64,000 nt of DNA from Microbacterium sp. SA39 (GTDB lineage Bacteria > Actinomycetota > Actinomycetes > Actinomycetales > Microbacteriaceae), in contig NZ_JXRU01000031.1 in NCBI RefSeq assembly GCF_000967865.1, positions 62,001-126,000 of the forward strand. Direction: 5' to 3'. Position 1 is the first letter of the stretch, and each line of letters begins with the position of its first letter. This document shows positions 1-9,235 of the stretch, piece after piece. A program made the translations under genes and the position numbers. The notes under the pieces were generated by a model, which saw only the letters and a list, made by a program, of their open reading frames with translations, had not been told where the DNA came from and made no database searches.

Positions 1-974
1 CGGATGCCGGTGACGCTGGGCTTGTTCTCGTAGACGCCGGCGCCCCAGTTGCCCTCCACCAGCACAGGGCCGTCGGGAGTCACCACGACGTCCCACCCGA
101 CGTACTGGACCTGCGGCACGACGCGGGCGACCTCGTCGATGAACGCGCGCACCTCGTCGATGTAGGGGAGTTGGAAATCGGCGATCCGGAAGCCGGAATC
201 CGGGTGGGTCTCGTGCACGTGACCGTGGGAGTCGTATCCGGCCCCGACGGAGCGGCCGTTCTCGTCGAGCATCGTGTAGAAGCCACCGAACGTCATCTGA
301 TCGCTCACCGCTCCGCGGCCGAACTTCTGGGCCATCGCCAGGATGTGCGCCTTCTCGCCGTCGAAGAACGCGGTGATGCGGGTGGTGTTCACGGTTCCGG
401 GGCAGACGGCGGCGAGGGCGTCGTGCTGACGGATGACCTCTTCGATCAGCAGCTCGCCGCGGCTCAGCAGTCCGCGGTGGAATTCGTCCCAGTCGGTGAT
501 CTCTGCGGCGTGATAGCGGTGCACTCCGGTGCCGGCCTGGCCGACCGGCTCCTTCGTGACGATCGTCCCGAGTCGCTGCGTGAGCTCTCGCACGGCATCC
601 GCATTGCCCTCCTCGACGACCAGCCAGTCACGGTGGAGATGCTGCGCGAAGTGCCGGTTAAACTCGATCTTGTCCTGGAAGATCCAGCGGAAGTCGGGGT
701 GGTCGTACCGCTGCGAGAGCTGGTTCGAGACGGGGTGCGTCATGAACGTCTCGCGCTCCGTCTTGGTGAGCATCGCGAAGTCGTAGTCGATGTAGTCCTG
801 GAAGCCGACGTTGTGCCGAGCGGCCGACCACAGCATGTCGACGACGATCGCGGGAACCGCCTTGTGGTGCTGCTCCGACGCCTCCTTGGCTCGCTCCATC
901 ACCGATCCGACATCGATGCGGCGGGCGCGTCCCAGCAGATAGCGGATGCGGGGCGCGAGGGAAAGACGTGACAT
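1..974 (-). CDS. Sugar-transfer associated ATP-grasp protein (3' end cut by window)
   Basis: Reading the minus strand from the ATG at 974 gives an open frame of 324 codons that runs off the window edge. It begins MSRLSLAPRIRYLLGRARR. The middle holds a nucleotide-binding segment (TKEPVGQAGTGVHRY) and the visible end holds VLVEGNWGAGVYENK, which matches the acidic/Asn metal-binding end of an ATP-grasp fold. I recognise it as the ATP-grasp family often annotated as sugar-transfer associated, which joins a carboxylate to an amine or similar nucleophile through an acyl phosphate. The substrate is unknown. It diverges from two racemase-like genes only about 70 bases away, suggesting a shared job on an amino acid or cell-wall peptide (inference). 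Confidence 0.75.
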   Translation of the reverse strand, partial: MSRLSLAPRIRYLLGRARRIDVGSVMERAKEASEQHHKAVPAIVVDMLWSAARHNVGFQDYIDYDFAMLTKTERETFMTHPVSNQLSQRYDHPDFRWIFQDKIEFNRHFAQHLHRDWLVVEEGNADAVRELTQRLGTIVTKEPVGQAGTGVHRYHAAEITDWDEFHRGLLSRGELLIEEVIRQHDALAAVCPGTVNTTRITAFFDGEKAHILAMAQKFGRGAVSDQMTFGGFYTMLDENGRSVGAGYDSHGHVHETHPDSGFRIADFQLPYIDEVRAFIDEVARVVPQVQYVGWDVVVTPDGPVLVEGNWGAGVYENKPSVTGI

Positions 975-1042
975 GAGGCTCCGAGGGTAGGGGTCCCGAC
1001 CAGTCTACGGGGGCTCGCAGAACAACCTGGGAAGGCGGAAGC

Positions 1043-1048
1043 TAGGGT
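1043..1048 (+). promoter_or_regulatory. Candidate -10 hexamer for the racemase pair
   Basis: TAGGGT lies here and overlaps the upstream GTG start (1047). A second in-frame GTG at 1056 is 7 bases downstream, the position expected of a leaderless start. This suggests translation may begin at 1056 rather than 1047. Confidence 0.4.
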
Positions 1049-1760
1049 GGAAAGCGTGTGTGAGACGACTTCCAGCGCCCTGCCGCGTGCCGTGATCTCC
1101 CGCTCGGCTCTCGCCGCAGCGGCATCCGCCGCCGTAGCTGCCGGAGGATACACCGCCGATCTGCGCAGAGACGCCTGGGGGCACGGCGTGCTCTCCATCG
1201 CACAGGCGGTGACGGGCGCGGGCGCCGACCGTGTGCTCGTCGATTCCGAGGGAGAGGTCGACACGCTGCGGCTCGAGGGGATCACCGGGGTGACGTCGGG
1301 CGTCCCGGACATCGACTCCTCGCTGCTCTACGGTCTCCCGGACGACGACGGGGTGCTCGCTCTGCGACCCGTCATGCGCCTGACCGGGCGCGTGCTCTCG
1401 ACGAAGAGGCTCAGACGGGGAGATGCCGTCTCATACGGCTACACCTATCGCGCACCGAAGGACACCGTCGTCGCGCTCGTCACGGGCGGGTACGCGCAGG
1501 GCATCGTCCGTGCTCTCGGCAATCGGGCGCACGTCGAGGTGGACGGCACCTCCCGGCCCATCGTCGGCCGTGTGGCCATGGACGTGTGCGTCGTCGACCT
1601 CGCGGGGAAAGACGTCGCGCCGGGCGCCGAGGTCACCTACTTCGGGGGAACCGGTCCTGCTGCGCCGTCTCTCGCTCGCTGGGCCGCGATCACCGGTATG
1701 ACCGTGCCGGAGCTGGTCACGGTGGCCGGCGCGCACGCTGCCCGGGGGTGGGAGTCATGA
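1047..1760 (+). CDS. Alanine racemase-like protein lacking most of the PLP barrel and the PLP lysine
   Basis: The protein has 237 residues against roughly 370 for alanine racemases. Residues 14-78 resemble the first barrel strands, including RRDAWGHG (40-47), where the family has KANAYGHG; the PLP-binding lysine is therefore Arg40. About 130 residues of barrel are then missing, and the sequence resumes at SSLLYGL. The C-terminal domain looks intact: GDAVSYGYTY carries the catalytic tyrosine (about Tyr130) and GRVAMDV the Met-Asp pair (178-179). Alone it should not racemise anything. Its stop overlaps the start of the next gene (ATGA), so the two are probably made in equal amounts. A start at GTG 1056 is also possible. 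Confidence 0.85.
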   Translation: MESVCETTSSALPRAVISRSALAAAASAAVAAGGYTADLRRDAWGHGVLSIAQAVTGAGADRVLVDSEGEVDTLRLEGITGVTSGVPDIDSSLLYGLPDDDGVLALRPVMRLTGRVLSTKRLRRGDAVSYGYTYRAPKDTVVALVTGGYAQGIVRALGNRAHVEVDGTSRPIVGRVAMDVCVVDLAGKDVAPGAEVTYFGGTGPAAPSLARWAAITGMTVPELVTVAGAHAARGWES

Positions 1761-2794
1761 CTCGGCCGGAGTTGCGGATCAGCAGCGCGATCTTCCGCGC
1801 GAACATCCAGGCGGTCCGAGAACGCATCACCCCGTCCGCCCTGATGCTCGTGCTGAAGGACGACGCCTACGGGCACGGGCTGCGTTGGGCCGTCGAGACA
1901 GCCCTGGATGCCGGCGTCGAGTGGTTCGGGAGCTACGACATCCGCAGCGCCCTGGACGTGCGCCGCATCGCGGGGGAGGCGAGGATCTTCGCCTGGGCCA
2001 CCTCGACCGACGACGAGATCGACGAGGCGCTCGCGCGGGACGTCGACCTGGGCGTCGGCAGCGTCGAGTATCTGCGGCGGATCATCGCCCGGGCTGCGGT
2101 GCTCGGCGTCAGCGCCCGCGTGCACCTGAAGATCGACACGGGCCTCCATCGCAACGGCGTGCTGCCGGAGAACTGGGAGTCGGCCGTTTCCGAGGCCAGA
2201 GACGCCGAGCAGCTCGGTCACGTCGTCCTGGTCGGGATCTGGAGTCACATCGCCGAGGCCAGCGACGCGGAGGACGACGAGGCGCAGGCCGTCTTCCTGG
2301 ATGCGGTGCGCATCGCGGGGGGCTTCGGGGCGGCGCCTCTCCTCCTGCACCTCACGGCCTCAGCCGCCTCGTGGTGGCGTCCGGAGCTGCGCGGCACCGT
2401 GTCACGCATCGGCGCGTTCTGCTACGGCATCCGTTCCGCCGACGGTCCGGAACTCGAGGGTCTGCGTCCGGTGGCGTCGCTGACCGCCGTCGTGGAGGAA
2501 CTCGTCGACGGTGCGGCCATGCTGTCGATCGGGAGCTTCGATGGTCTGCCCTCCACGCTCTCCGGCGCGCCGGTCGGCACGCCCGGCGGCAGGCGCACAC
2601 TCCTCGACATCGGTCAGACGACCGCCAGGGTCGAGGGATGGCCGGGGATGAGCGTCGGCGACGAGGTCACGCTCTTCGGCGCGGGCGACTCGGGCGAGGT
2701 GGGTGCGACTGCCCTGGCGGAGCGGATCGACACCGTCGGCGAGGAGATCCTCACCCGGCTCAGTCCGCGGGTCCGCAGAGTCATCCAGGAATGA
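1757..2794 (+). CDS. Alanine racemase-like protein with PLP barrel but without the catalytic-tyrosine segment
   Basis: A 345-residue protein. The barrel is complete: VLKDDAYGHG carries the PLP lysine (Lys34); HLKIDTGLHRNG carries the lysine and arginine equivalent to Lys129 and Arg136 of Geobacillus alanine racemase (Lys125, Arg132); the following histidine is His164 and the phosphate-side arginine is Arg217 (SRIG). In the C-terminal domain the SYGxTY segment is deleted (the chain passes from AVVEELVDG to AAMLSIGSFDG), the Met-Asp motif has become IGQ, and the end EILTRLSPRVRR lacks the usual final tyrosine. It thus lacks exactly what the upstream protein keeps. Start ATG 1757 overlaps the upstream stop by four bases. 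Confidence 0.88.
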   Translation: MTRPELRISSAIFRANIQAVRERITPSALMLVLKDDAYGHGLRWAVETALDAGVEWFGSYDIRSALDVRRIAGEARIFAWATSTDDEIDEALARDVDLGVGSVEYLRRIIARAAVLGVSARVHLKIDTGLHRNGVLPENWESAVSEARDAEQLGHVVLVGIWSHIAEASDAEDDEAQAVFLDAVRIAGGFGAAPLLLHLTASAASWWRPELRGTVSRIGAFCYGIRSADGPELEGLRPVASLTAVVEELVDGAAMLSIGSFDGLPSTLSGAPVGTPGGRRTLLDIGQTTARVEGWPGMSVGDEVTLFGAGDSGEVGATALAERIDTVGEEILTRLSPRVRRVIQE

Positions 2795-2797
2795 GAA

Positions 2798-2831
2798 GAC
2801 TCCGGGCTGCGCCAGAGCGCAACCCGGAGTC
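2798..2831 (+). terminator. Hairpin after the racemase pair
   Basis: GACTCCGGG-CT-GCGC (2798-2812) pairs with GCGC-AA-CCCGGAGTC (2817-2831) around a four-base loop. There is no T run, as is common in high-GC Actinobacteria. It lies between two convergent genes and can serve both. Confidence 0.6.
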
Positions 2832-2881
2832 GGAAGTCTGCCGGAATCGAATATCCGCCGGCGTCGGACGACAGCTGTCGG

Positions 2882-3100
2882 TCAGACCGTCTCGACGAGG
2901 CGAGCGCTCTCGTCGTGCCAGCTCGTCGCGATGCTGCGGAGCTTCTCTTCGTACTTGCGGCCATGGTGGGCGCAGAAGAGGAGTTCGGATCCGTTGACCT
3001 CTGCGGCGATGTACGCCTGAGCGCCGCAGGAATCACAGCGATCCATCGCCGTCAGACGGAACTCGAAGGCGGTGGCCTCACGTTCGGTTGTTGCATTCAT
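2882..3100 (-). CDS. DUF7455-type small zinc-ribbon protein
   Basis: A 72-residue protein starting MNATTEREATAFEFRL. It has a CDSC pair (about residues 21-24) and a later CAHH pair, a pattern suited to one bound zinc, followed by a charged helix (RKYEEKL). The ATG at 3100 is chosen over an upstream start because GAGGAGG sits just before it. This family is found next to topoisomerase/gyrase B genes in Actinobacteria, as here, where parE lies divergently about 180 bases away. The function is unknown. Confidence 0.75.
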   Translation of the reverse strand: MNATTEREATAFEFRLTAMDRCDSCGAQAYIAAEVNGSELLFCAHHGRKYEEKLRSIATSWHDESARLVETV

Positions 3101-3281
3101 CTCGGTGCCTCCTCGGGTGTCGGCCTCGCTGTGGGTCGTGCTCAATACAACCACGCTGCACCTGTAGGCATGCCCGGATCACGGCGTGTTTCGCTCAGCG
3201 CGTACGCGATCGGCGCGGGCTGCGGCCCGGTGGGGAGTGTCTGCGGCTCCCGAGTGGGCGGCGAGAATAGACTCGGAGATT

Positions 3282-5426
3282 GTGACCGCCGAGTATTCCG
3301 CCCATCATCTCCAGGTGCTTGAAGGACTCGAGGCTGTCCGCAAGCGCCCCGGCATGTACATCGGATCGAACGGATCCGCGGGGCTCATGCACTGCCTCTG
3401 GGAGATCATCGACAACGCCGTGGACGAGGCCGTCGACGGCAACGGCGACAAGATCGATGTGATCCTCCATGACGACGGCAGTGTCGAGGTGCACGACCGC
3501 GGCCGCGGCATCCCGGTCGACATCGAACCGCGCACGGGGCTGAGCGGCGTCGAGGTGGTCTTCACCAAGCTGCACGCCGGTGGCAAGTTCGGCGGCGGGT
3601 CCTATGCGGCGTCGGGAGGCCTGCACGGCGTGGGCGCTTCTGTCGTGAATGCGCTCTCGGAGCGGCTCGACGTCGAGGTCGACCGCGGCGGGAAGGTCTA
3701 CGCGATGTCGTTCCACCGCGGCGAGCCGGGGATCTTCAGCGACTCGGGGGAGAAGCGGCCGGACGCGCCGTTCCGCCCCTTCGAGGACAAGAGCGAGCTG
3801 CGGGTCGTCGGAAAGGCGCCTCGCGGCACCTCGGGTACGCGCATCCGCTACTGGGCGGATCGTCAGATCTTCACGAAGGACGCGGCTTTCCAGCTCGGCG
3901 AGCTCGAGACACGGGCTCGTCAGACCGCGTTCCTCGTCCCGGGGCTCGAGATCGTCGTCCGCGATGACCGTGCGCTGAAAGGTCAGGCCGCGTCTGCGCT
4001 CGTCGAAGGGGGCGACAGCGGCGCTGTCGCGGAGACTCCGCGAGAGATCTCGTACCGCTACGAGGGCGGCATCTCCGAGTTCGTGGACTACCTCGCGACC
4101 GACCCGCCGGTGACGGACAACTGGCGCATCCAGGGCGAAGGCACCTTCAAGGAGACCGTGCCCGTCCTCCAGGCAGACGGACACATGGTCGCCACGGAGG
4201 TCGAGCGCGTGTGCGCGGTCGACCTGGCGATGCGCTGGGGGACCGGCTACGACACCACGGTGCGTTCCTTCGTGAACATCATCTCGACGCCGAAGGGCGG
4301 CACGCACCAGCAGGGTTTCGAGCAGGAGCTCCTCAAGGTGCTGCGTGCGCAGGTGGAGCAGAACGCACGTCGCCTGAAGGTGGGCAACGACAAGCTCGAG
4401 AAGGACGACGTGCTCGCCGGTCTCACGGCGGTGCTCACCGTCAACGTGCCGGAGCCGCAGTTCGAGGGACAGACCAAGGAGATCCTCGGCACTCCCGCGG
4501 TGCGCCAGATCGTCGCGCAGGTGATCCGCAAGGACCTCGCGCAGCGTTTCACCTCGACCAAGCGCGACGACAAGAACCAGGCGTCGCAGCTGCTCGACAA
4601 GATCGTCTCCGAGATGAAGGCGCGCGTCTCAGCCCGCGCCCACAAGGAGACGCAGCGCCGCAAGAACGCGCTCGAGTCCTCGACGCTGCCGACCAAGCTC
4701 GTGGACTGCCGCACCAACGAGGTGGAGCGCAGCGAGCTCTTCATCGTCGAGGGCGACTCGGCGCTCGGCACGGCCAAGAACGCGCGCAACAGCGAGTTCC
4801 AAGCTTTGCTGCCCATCCGCGGCAAGATCCTCAACGTGCAGAAGGCCTCGGTGAGCGACATGCTGTCGAACACCGAGTGCGCGTCGATCATCCAGGTGAT
4901 CGGGGCCGGTTCCGGCCGCACGTTCGACATCGACGCCGCACGCTACGGCAAGGTGATCCTGATGAGCGACGCCGACGTCGACGGCGCGCACATCCGCACC
5001 CTGCTCCTCACCCTGTTCTTCCGGTACATGCGTCCGCTCATCGAGCACGGCCGCGTCTTCGCCGCCGTGCCGCCGCTGCACCGGGTGATCGTGATGAACC
5101 CCGGCTCGAAGCCGAACGAGACGATCTACACCTACAGCGAGCAGGAGATGCACGCTCTGCTGACCAAGCTGCGCAAGTCCGGCAAGCGCTGGCACGAGCC
5201 GATCCAGCGCTACAAGGGCCTCGGCGAGATGGATGCCGAGCAGCTGGCGAACACGACCATGGACCGTTCCGGCCGTCTGCTGCGCCGGGTGCGGATGGAG
5301 GATGCCGAGGCGGCCGAAGAGGCCGCCCGCGTGTTCGAGTTGCTCATGGGCAATGAGGTCGCGCCCCGTCGCGAGTTCATCATCGATTCCTCCGGACGGC
5401 TGTCGCGCGAGGCGATCGACGCCTGA
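3282..5426 (+). CDS. parE: DNA topoisomerase IV subunit B (GyrB/ParE family)
   Basis: A 714-residue type IIA topoisomerase ATPase subunit. The N-terminal GHKL ATPase shows DNAVDEAVDG, GRGIPVD and GGLHGVGASVVNALS. The TOPRIM part shows VEGDSALG, PIRGKILNV and DADVDGAHIRTL, which supply the catalytic Glu and Asp residues that bind magnesium. It lacks the long insertion of some gyrase B proteins. With ParC it unlinks daughter chromosomes. The GTG at 3282 is chosen because homologous sequence begins there (AEYSAHHLQVLEGLEAVRKRPGMYIG) and a TAGACT hexamer lies just upstream. The assignment as ParE rather than GyrB rests on the partner at 5.6-8.0 kb, which lacks the GyrA box. Confidence 0.93.
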   Translation: MTAEYSAHHLQVLEGLEAVRKRPGMYIGSNGSAGLMHCLWEIIDNAVDEAVDGNGDKIDVILHDDGSVEVHDRGRGIPVDIEPRTGLSGVEVVFTKLHAGGKFGGGSYAASGGLHGVGASVVNALSERLDVEVDRGGKVYAMSFHRGEPGIFSDSGEKRPDAPFRPFEDKSELRVVGKAPRGTSGTRIRYWADRQIFTKDAAFQLGELETRARQTAFLVPGLEIVVRDDRALKGQAASALVEGGDSGAVAETPREISYRYEGGISEFVDYLATDPPVTDNWRIQGEGTFKETVPVLQADGHMVATEVERVCAVDLAMRWGTGYDTTVRSFVNIISTPKGGTHQQGFEQELLKVLRAQVEQNARRLKVGNDKLEKDDVLAGLTAVLTVNVPEPQFEGQTKEILGTPAVRQIVAQVIRKDLAQRFTSTKRDDKNQASQLLDKIVSEMKARVSARAHKETQRRKNALESSTLPTKLVDCRTNEVERSELFIVEGDSALGTAKNARNSEFQALLPIRGKILNVQKASVSDMLSNTECASIIQVIGAGSGRTFDIDAARYGKVILMSDADVDGAHIRTLLLTLFFRYMRPLIEHGRVFAAVPPLHRVIVMNPGSKPNETIYTYSEQEMHALLTKLRKSGKRWHEPIQRYKGLGEMDAEQLANTTMDRSGRLLRRVRMEDAEAAEEAARVFELLMGNEVAPRREFIIDSSGRLSREAIDA

Positions 5427-5432
5427 TCCGGT

Positions 5433-5608
5433 TCAGCGGACGGTGGCGAGTGCCGCCTCGTAGACGCTGACCGGGGCGGCGCGGTGCGTCGTCTGCGCGA
5501 CGTCCACCGGGCGGGTGTCGCGGAGACACCGTGAATCTCTGCGGCACGGCCGCCGGGCTCACCGCGAACGTGCTCGCGCAGCGTCTGACGAGATCAGCCG
5601 CCGCACCC
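5433..5608 (-). pseudogene. Possible remnant of a coding end between parE and parC
   Basis: This stretch holds no full gene. On the minus strand a frame ending at the TGA of 5433-5435 reads DVAQTTHRAAPVSVYEAALATVR with nearly all third positions G or C, but upstream it meets a stop within about 40 codons. A second frame just upstream (QTLREHVRGEPGGRAAEIH) also looks codon-biased. One frameshift would join them, giving the C-terminal end of a lost protein. There is no start codon and I recognise no family, so this is weak. Confidence 0.25.
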
Positions 5609-8050
5609 TCAGACGATGGTGCGACCGATGCTCCCGATCACTCCGTCGATGGGCTGACCGGAGGCGTCGCGGCGGGCGCCGACCTCAGGCAGCTTTCGGA
5701 CGGCGCCGGTCGGATCGACGGCCTGCGCAGGATTCGGTCCCACCCAGGCGACCGTAAGCCGGTCCTCGCCCTTCAGGAACGAGTGCGCCCGCACTCCGCC
5801 GGTGGCGCGACCTTTCGCGGGGTACTCCGTGAACGCGGTGACCTTCGCGCGTCCAGGGTCGGTGCCGGGGAGGATGCTGTCGCCACCCGAGACCGTCGCC
5901 ACGACGGCGTCGGCACCGGGGGCCACCACGCCGAAGAACAGGACGGAGGCACCCGCGCCGAGCTTGACCCCGGCCATGCCGCCCGCGGGCGCGCCCTGCG
6001 GACGGACGGCGGATGCCGTGAAGTGCAGCAGCTGCGCGTCGGTCGTCAGGAACACCAGCTCGGAGTCGTCCGGCGCCTCGGCGGCGCCGACGACGGTGTC
6101 GCCGGGCTTCATGCCGATCACCTCGAGCTCGGGTTTCACCGGCAGGCCGGCCGGGACGATGCGCTTGACCGTGCCCTGCGCCGTGCCGAGCGCGATCGGG
6201 GTCTCGCTGTCGAAGCGGACGAAGCCGAGAATCCGCTCGTTCTTGGAGAGCAGGCCGAGGTAGTCGCGCAGCGGCGTCCCGGCAGCGAGCTGCACGGACG
6301 ACGGCGGGACCGACGGAAGGTCGACGGGGGAGAAGCGCATGACGCGCCCCGCGCTGGTCAGCGCACCGATCTCGGCACGGACCGTGGTCTCGACGGTCGC
6401 GAGGATCGCGTCGTGCTTGCTTCGGCGCGCCGGAACGCTGAGCTCCTGGCCCTCGCCGAGGTCGATGCGCACGGCTCGGCCCGTCGTCGACAGCACCAGC
6501 ACCGTCGGAGCGTCGGCGATCTGCAGGTCGACGGCTCCCTTCGCGGCTCGCGGCTTCGGGGGCGCGGCGTTCATCAGCAGCGTGCGGCGCGGCGTGCCGT
6601 AGGCGTCGGCGGCGGCGTCCAGCTCCCGGGCGACGACGGCGCGGAGGAGCACCGGACTGTCGAGCAGTTCGCGCAGGGCGGCGATCTCGGCCAGCAGGGA
6701 GTCGCGCTCGGCCTCCAGCTCGATCAGGGAGAACTTGGTGAGCCGCCGAAGTCGAAGTTCGAGGATGTACTCGGCCTGCAGCTCGCTCAGGTCGAATACC
6801 GAGCGCAGCCGCGTGCGGGCCTGCTCGGAGTCGTCGGACGAGCGGATGACCTGGATGACCTCGTCGATGTCGAGGATCGCGACCAGCAGGCCCTCGACGA
6901 GGTGCAGGCGCTCCTCGCGGCGAGCCAGCCGGTAGCGGCTGCGTCGAGTGATGACCTCGAGCCGGTGGCCCACGTAGACGCTCAGCATCTCCTTGAGCCC
7001 GAGCGTGCGCGGCTGGCCGTCGACGAGGGCGACGTTGTTGATGCTGAAGGAGTCCTCCAGCGGAGTCAGCCGGTACAGCTGATCGAGCACGGCGTTCGGG
7101 TCGAAGCCCGTCTTGATGCCGATGGCCACGCGCAGACCGTGGTTGCGGTCGGTGAGGTCGGTGACGTCGCTGATGCCCTGCAGCTTCTTCGATTGCACCG
7201 CGTCGCGGATCTTCTCGATGAGGCGCTCGGGGCCGACCATGTACGGCAGCTCGGACACGATGATGCCGGTCCGCCGCGGGCCGAGCGGTTCGATAGAGAC
7301 CTTGCCGCGCACCTTGAGGGCACCGCGACCGTTCGTGTAGGCGTCCTTGACCCCGTCGAGTCCCATCAGGATGCCGCCGGAGGGGAAGTCCGGTCCCGGG
7401 ACGAACTCCATGAGCTCTTCCGTCGTAGCATCGGGGTTCTCGAGCAGATACGTCGCCGCAGCCACGACCTCGATGAGGTTGTGGGGCGCCATGTTCGTCG
7501 CCATGCCGACGGCGATTCCGCTGGCGCCGTTGACCAGGAGGTTCGGGAACGCCGCGGGCAGGACGGCGGGCTGCTGGAACTGACCGTCGTAGTTGGGGAT
7601 GAAGTCGACGACGTCCTCGTCGAGGTTCTCGGTGAGGGCCATCGCGGGCGGGGCGAGGCGGGCCTCGGTGTAGCGCGCGGCGGCGGGACCGTCGTCGAGA
7701 GAGCCGAAGTTGCCGTGTCCGTCGACGAGCGGCACGCGCAGCGCCCACTCCTGCGCGAGACGCACCAGCGCGTCGTAGATGGCGGTGTCGCCGTGCGGGT
7801 GCAGCTTTCCCATGACTTCGCCGACGACGCGGGCGCTCTTCACGTGCCCGCGGTCGGGCCGCAGGCCCATCTCCGACATCTGGTACAGGATGCGGCGCTG
7901 CACGGGCTTCAGGCCGTCGCGCGCGTCGGGCAGAGCGCGCGAGTAGATGACCGAGTACGCGTATTCGAGGAACGAGCCCTGCATCTCGCTGGAGAGGTCG
8001 ATGTCCTGGATGCGTTCCGGGGCGAGCTCGGGCGGCGGGGTTTTCGGCAT
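5609..8050 (-). CDS. parC: DNA topoisomerase IV subunit A (GyrA/ParC family)
   Basis: An 813-residue subunit that cuts and rejoins DNA. The catalytic tyrosine is Tyr127 in [10 protein letters not shown]. The quinolone-determining region reads [15 protein letters not shown], with Thr89 at the position equivalent to E. coli GyrA Ser83. The middle is the tower/coiled-coil region ([21 protein letters not shown]), and the C-terminal half is a beta-propeller of about six blades. I find no GyrA box (QRRGGKG), which argues for ParC. It faces parE (convergent) and its start is 44 bases from the divergent phosphodiesterase gene. AGGAAG precedes the ATG. Confidence 0.93.
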   Translation of the reverse strand: MPKTPPPELAPERIQDIDLSSEMQGSFLEYAYSVIYSRALPDARDGLKPVQRRILYQMSEMGLRPDRGHVKSARVVGEVMGKLHPHGDTAIYDALVRLAQEWALRVPLVDGHGNFGSLDDGPAAARYTEARLAPPAMALTENLDEDVVDFIPNYDGQFQQPAVLPAAFPNLLVNGASGIAVGMATNMAPHNLIEVVAAATYLLENPDATTEELMEFVPGPDFPSGGILMGLDGVKDAYTNGRGALKVRGKVSIEPLGPRRTGIIVSELPYMVGPERLIEKIRDAVQSKKLQGISDVTDLTDRNHGLRVAIGIKTGFDPNAVLDQLYRLTPLEDSFSINNVALVDGQPRTLGLKEMLSVYVGHRLEVITRRSRYRLARREERLHLVEGLLVAILDIDEVIQVIRSSDDSEQARTRLRSVFDLSELQAEYILELRLRRLTKFSLIELEAERDSLLAEIAALRELLDSPVLLRAVVARELDAAADAYGTPRRTLLMNAAPPKPRAAKGAVDLQIADAPTVLVLSTTGRAVRIDLGEGQELSVPARRSKHDAILATVETTVRAEIGALTSAGRVMRFSPVDLPSVPPSSVQLAAGTPLRDYLGLLSKNERILGFVRFDSETPIALGTAQGTVKRIVPAGLPVKPELEVIGMKPGDTVVGAAEAPDDSELVFLTTDAQLLHFTASAVRPQGAPAGGMAGVKLGAGASVLFFGVVAPGADAVVATVSGGDSILPGTDPGRAKVTAFTEYPAKGRATGGVRAHSFLKGEDRLTVAWVGPNPAQAVDPTGAVRKLPEVGARRDASGQPIDGVIGSIGRTIV

Positions 8051-8094
8051 GGACTTCCTGGGGGCGTGAAGGAGCCTGTGTCAGACTGGCTCGG

Positions 8095-9216
8095 ATGTCA
8101 CTCATGCTACCTTCCGAGTCGCCCAGTGCCCGGAGCGTCGTCGGGGTGGCGGGCGACCTGTTCGCCGCGCTCCGAGGCGAGTCCGAGACGCTGCCGCGTG
8201 CCGAATCAGTCGTTCTGGTGGTGATCGACGGGCTCGGTGCGATCAGCCTGCGCGCACACGCCGGCCACGCCCGCGCGCTGACGATGGGAATGACGAAGCG
8301 CGATGTCGCGTACTCGGTCTTCCCATCGACGACGGCGGCCGCGCTCACCAGCATCGTCACGGGCGTGTGGCCGGGCGAGCACGGCCTGGTCGGGTATCGC
8401 GTGCTCGATCCGAGCCGCGACGTACTCGTGAATCAGCTGAGCGGTTGGGAGACCGACGGGATCGACCCGCTCACCTGGCAACCCGCGTCGACGATCTTCG
8501 AGCGCGCCGCGGCCAGCGGCCACGCGAGTTTCGCCGTGGGGGTGGCCGCCTACGCCCGCAGCGGATTCACGAAAGCGACGCTGCGAGGAGCCGAGTTCGT
8601 GGCCGCGACGACGCCGGCAGATCGAGTGGCGACGGCGTACGACCTCGCGGAGCGGCATCCGGGATCCCTGGTCTACTGCTACCTGCCGGAGGTCGACAAG
8701 GCCGGACACAAGCACGGGGTCGACTCCGGCGAGTGGGTGACCGCGCTGGAAGACATCGACGCGGCGCTCTCAGCACGCGTGCCGCCCGGCGTCGGCGTCC
8801 TCGTCACGTCAGATCACGGAATGGTCGATGTGCCGGCGAATCGGCAGGTCGTGCTGGAGGAGGAGCACCTCGTCGGCATCCGGCATGTCGGCGGAGAGCC
8901 GCGGATGCTGCACGCCTACCTGCATGCGGATGCCGACGCCGCGGCCGTGACCGCGCGCTGGCGCGCCGACCTCGAGGGCCTCGCGGACGTCATCACCCGC
9001 GAGGACGCCATCCGTCTCGGACTCTTCGGCCCCATGGTCACCGCCGCGGCTTCCTCGCGGATCGGCGACATCATGGCTGTAGCCCGAGGCGCGGGCGCGG
9101 TGTACGACGGCACGGCGGCCGATCAGCGCGGACGAGGCATGGTCGGTCAGCACGGAGCCCTCACCCCGGAGGAGCGTCAGGTTCCGCTGGTCAGGCTCGG
9201 AACCTTCGCGCGGTGA
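8095..9216 (+). CDS. Alkaline phosphatase superfamily phosphodiesterase (nucleotide pyrophosphatase-like)
   Basis: A 373-residue protein. VVIDGLG supplies the first metal-binding Asp, FPSTTAAALTS the threonine nucleophile, PEVDKAGHKHG the Asp/His pair, TSDHGM the next Asp/His pair and GQHG the last His. These are the metal ligands of nucleotide pyrophosphatase/phosphodiesterases, which hydrolyse phosphodiester or pyrophosphate bonds with two zinc ions. No clear signal peptide is seen, so it may act in the cytoplasm. The substrate cannot be told. A CAGACT hexamer seven bases before the ATG suggests a leaderless start. It stands alone between parC (divergent) and sepH (convergent). Confidence 0.82.
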   Translation: MSLMLPSESPSARSVVGVAGDLFAALRGESETLPRAESVVLVVIDGLGAISLRAHAGHARALTMGMTKRDVAYSVFPSTTAAALTSIVTGVWPGEHGLVGYRVLDPSRDVLVNQLSGWETDGIDPLTWQPASTIFERAAASGHASFAVGVAAYARSGFTKATLRGAEFVAATTPADRVATAYDLAERHPGSLVYCYLPEVDKAGHKHGVDSGEWVTALEDIDAALSARVPPGVGVLVTSDHGMVDVPANRQVVLEEEHLVGIRHVGGEPRMLHAYLHADADAAAVTARWRADLEGLADVITREDAIRLGLFGPMVTAAASSRIGDIMAVARGAGAVYDGTAADQRGRGMVGQHGALTPEERQVPLVRLGTFAR

Positions 9217-9235
9217 GCCGCGCCGGCGCTGCCGG

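Noticed and set aside
4211..5356. Second plus-strand frame inside parE
   Set aside because: An Arg/Ala-rich out-of-frame reading of parE; the parE frame carries the TOPRIM motifs throughout.
5531..8224. Plus-strand open frame of 897 codons opposite parC
   Set aside because: Composition is an antisense shadow (Arg, Asp, Gly, Val-rich) of the well-supported parC gene, with no ribosome-binding site or motif.
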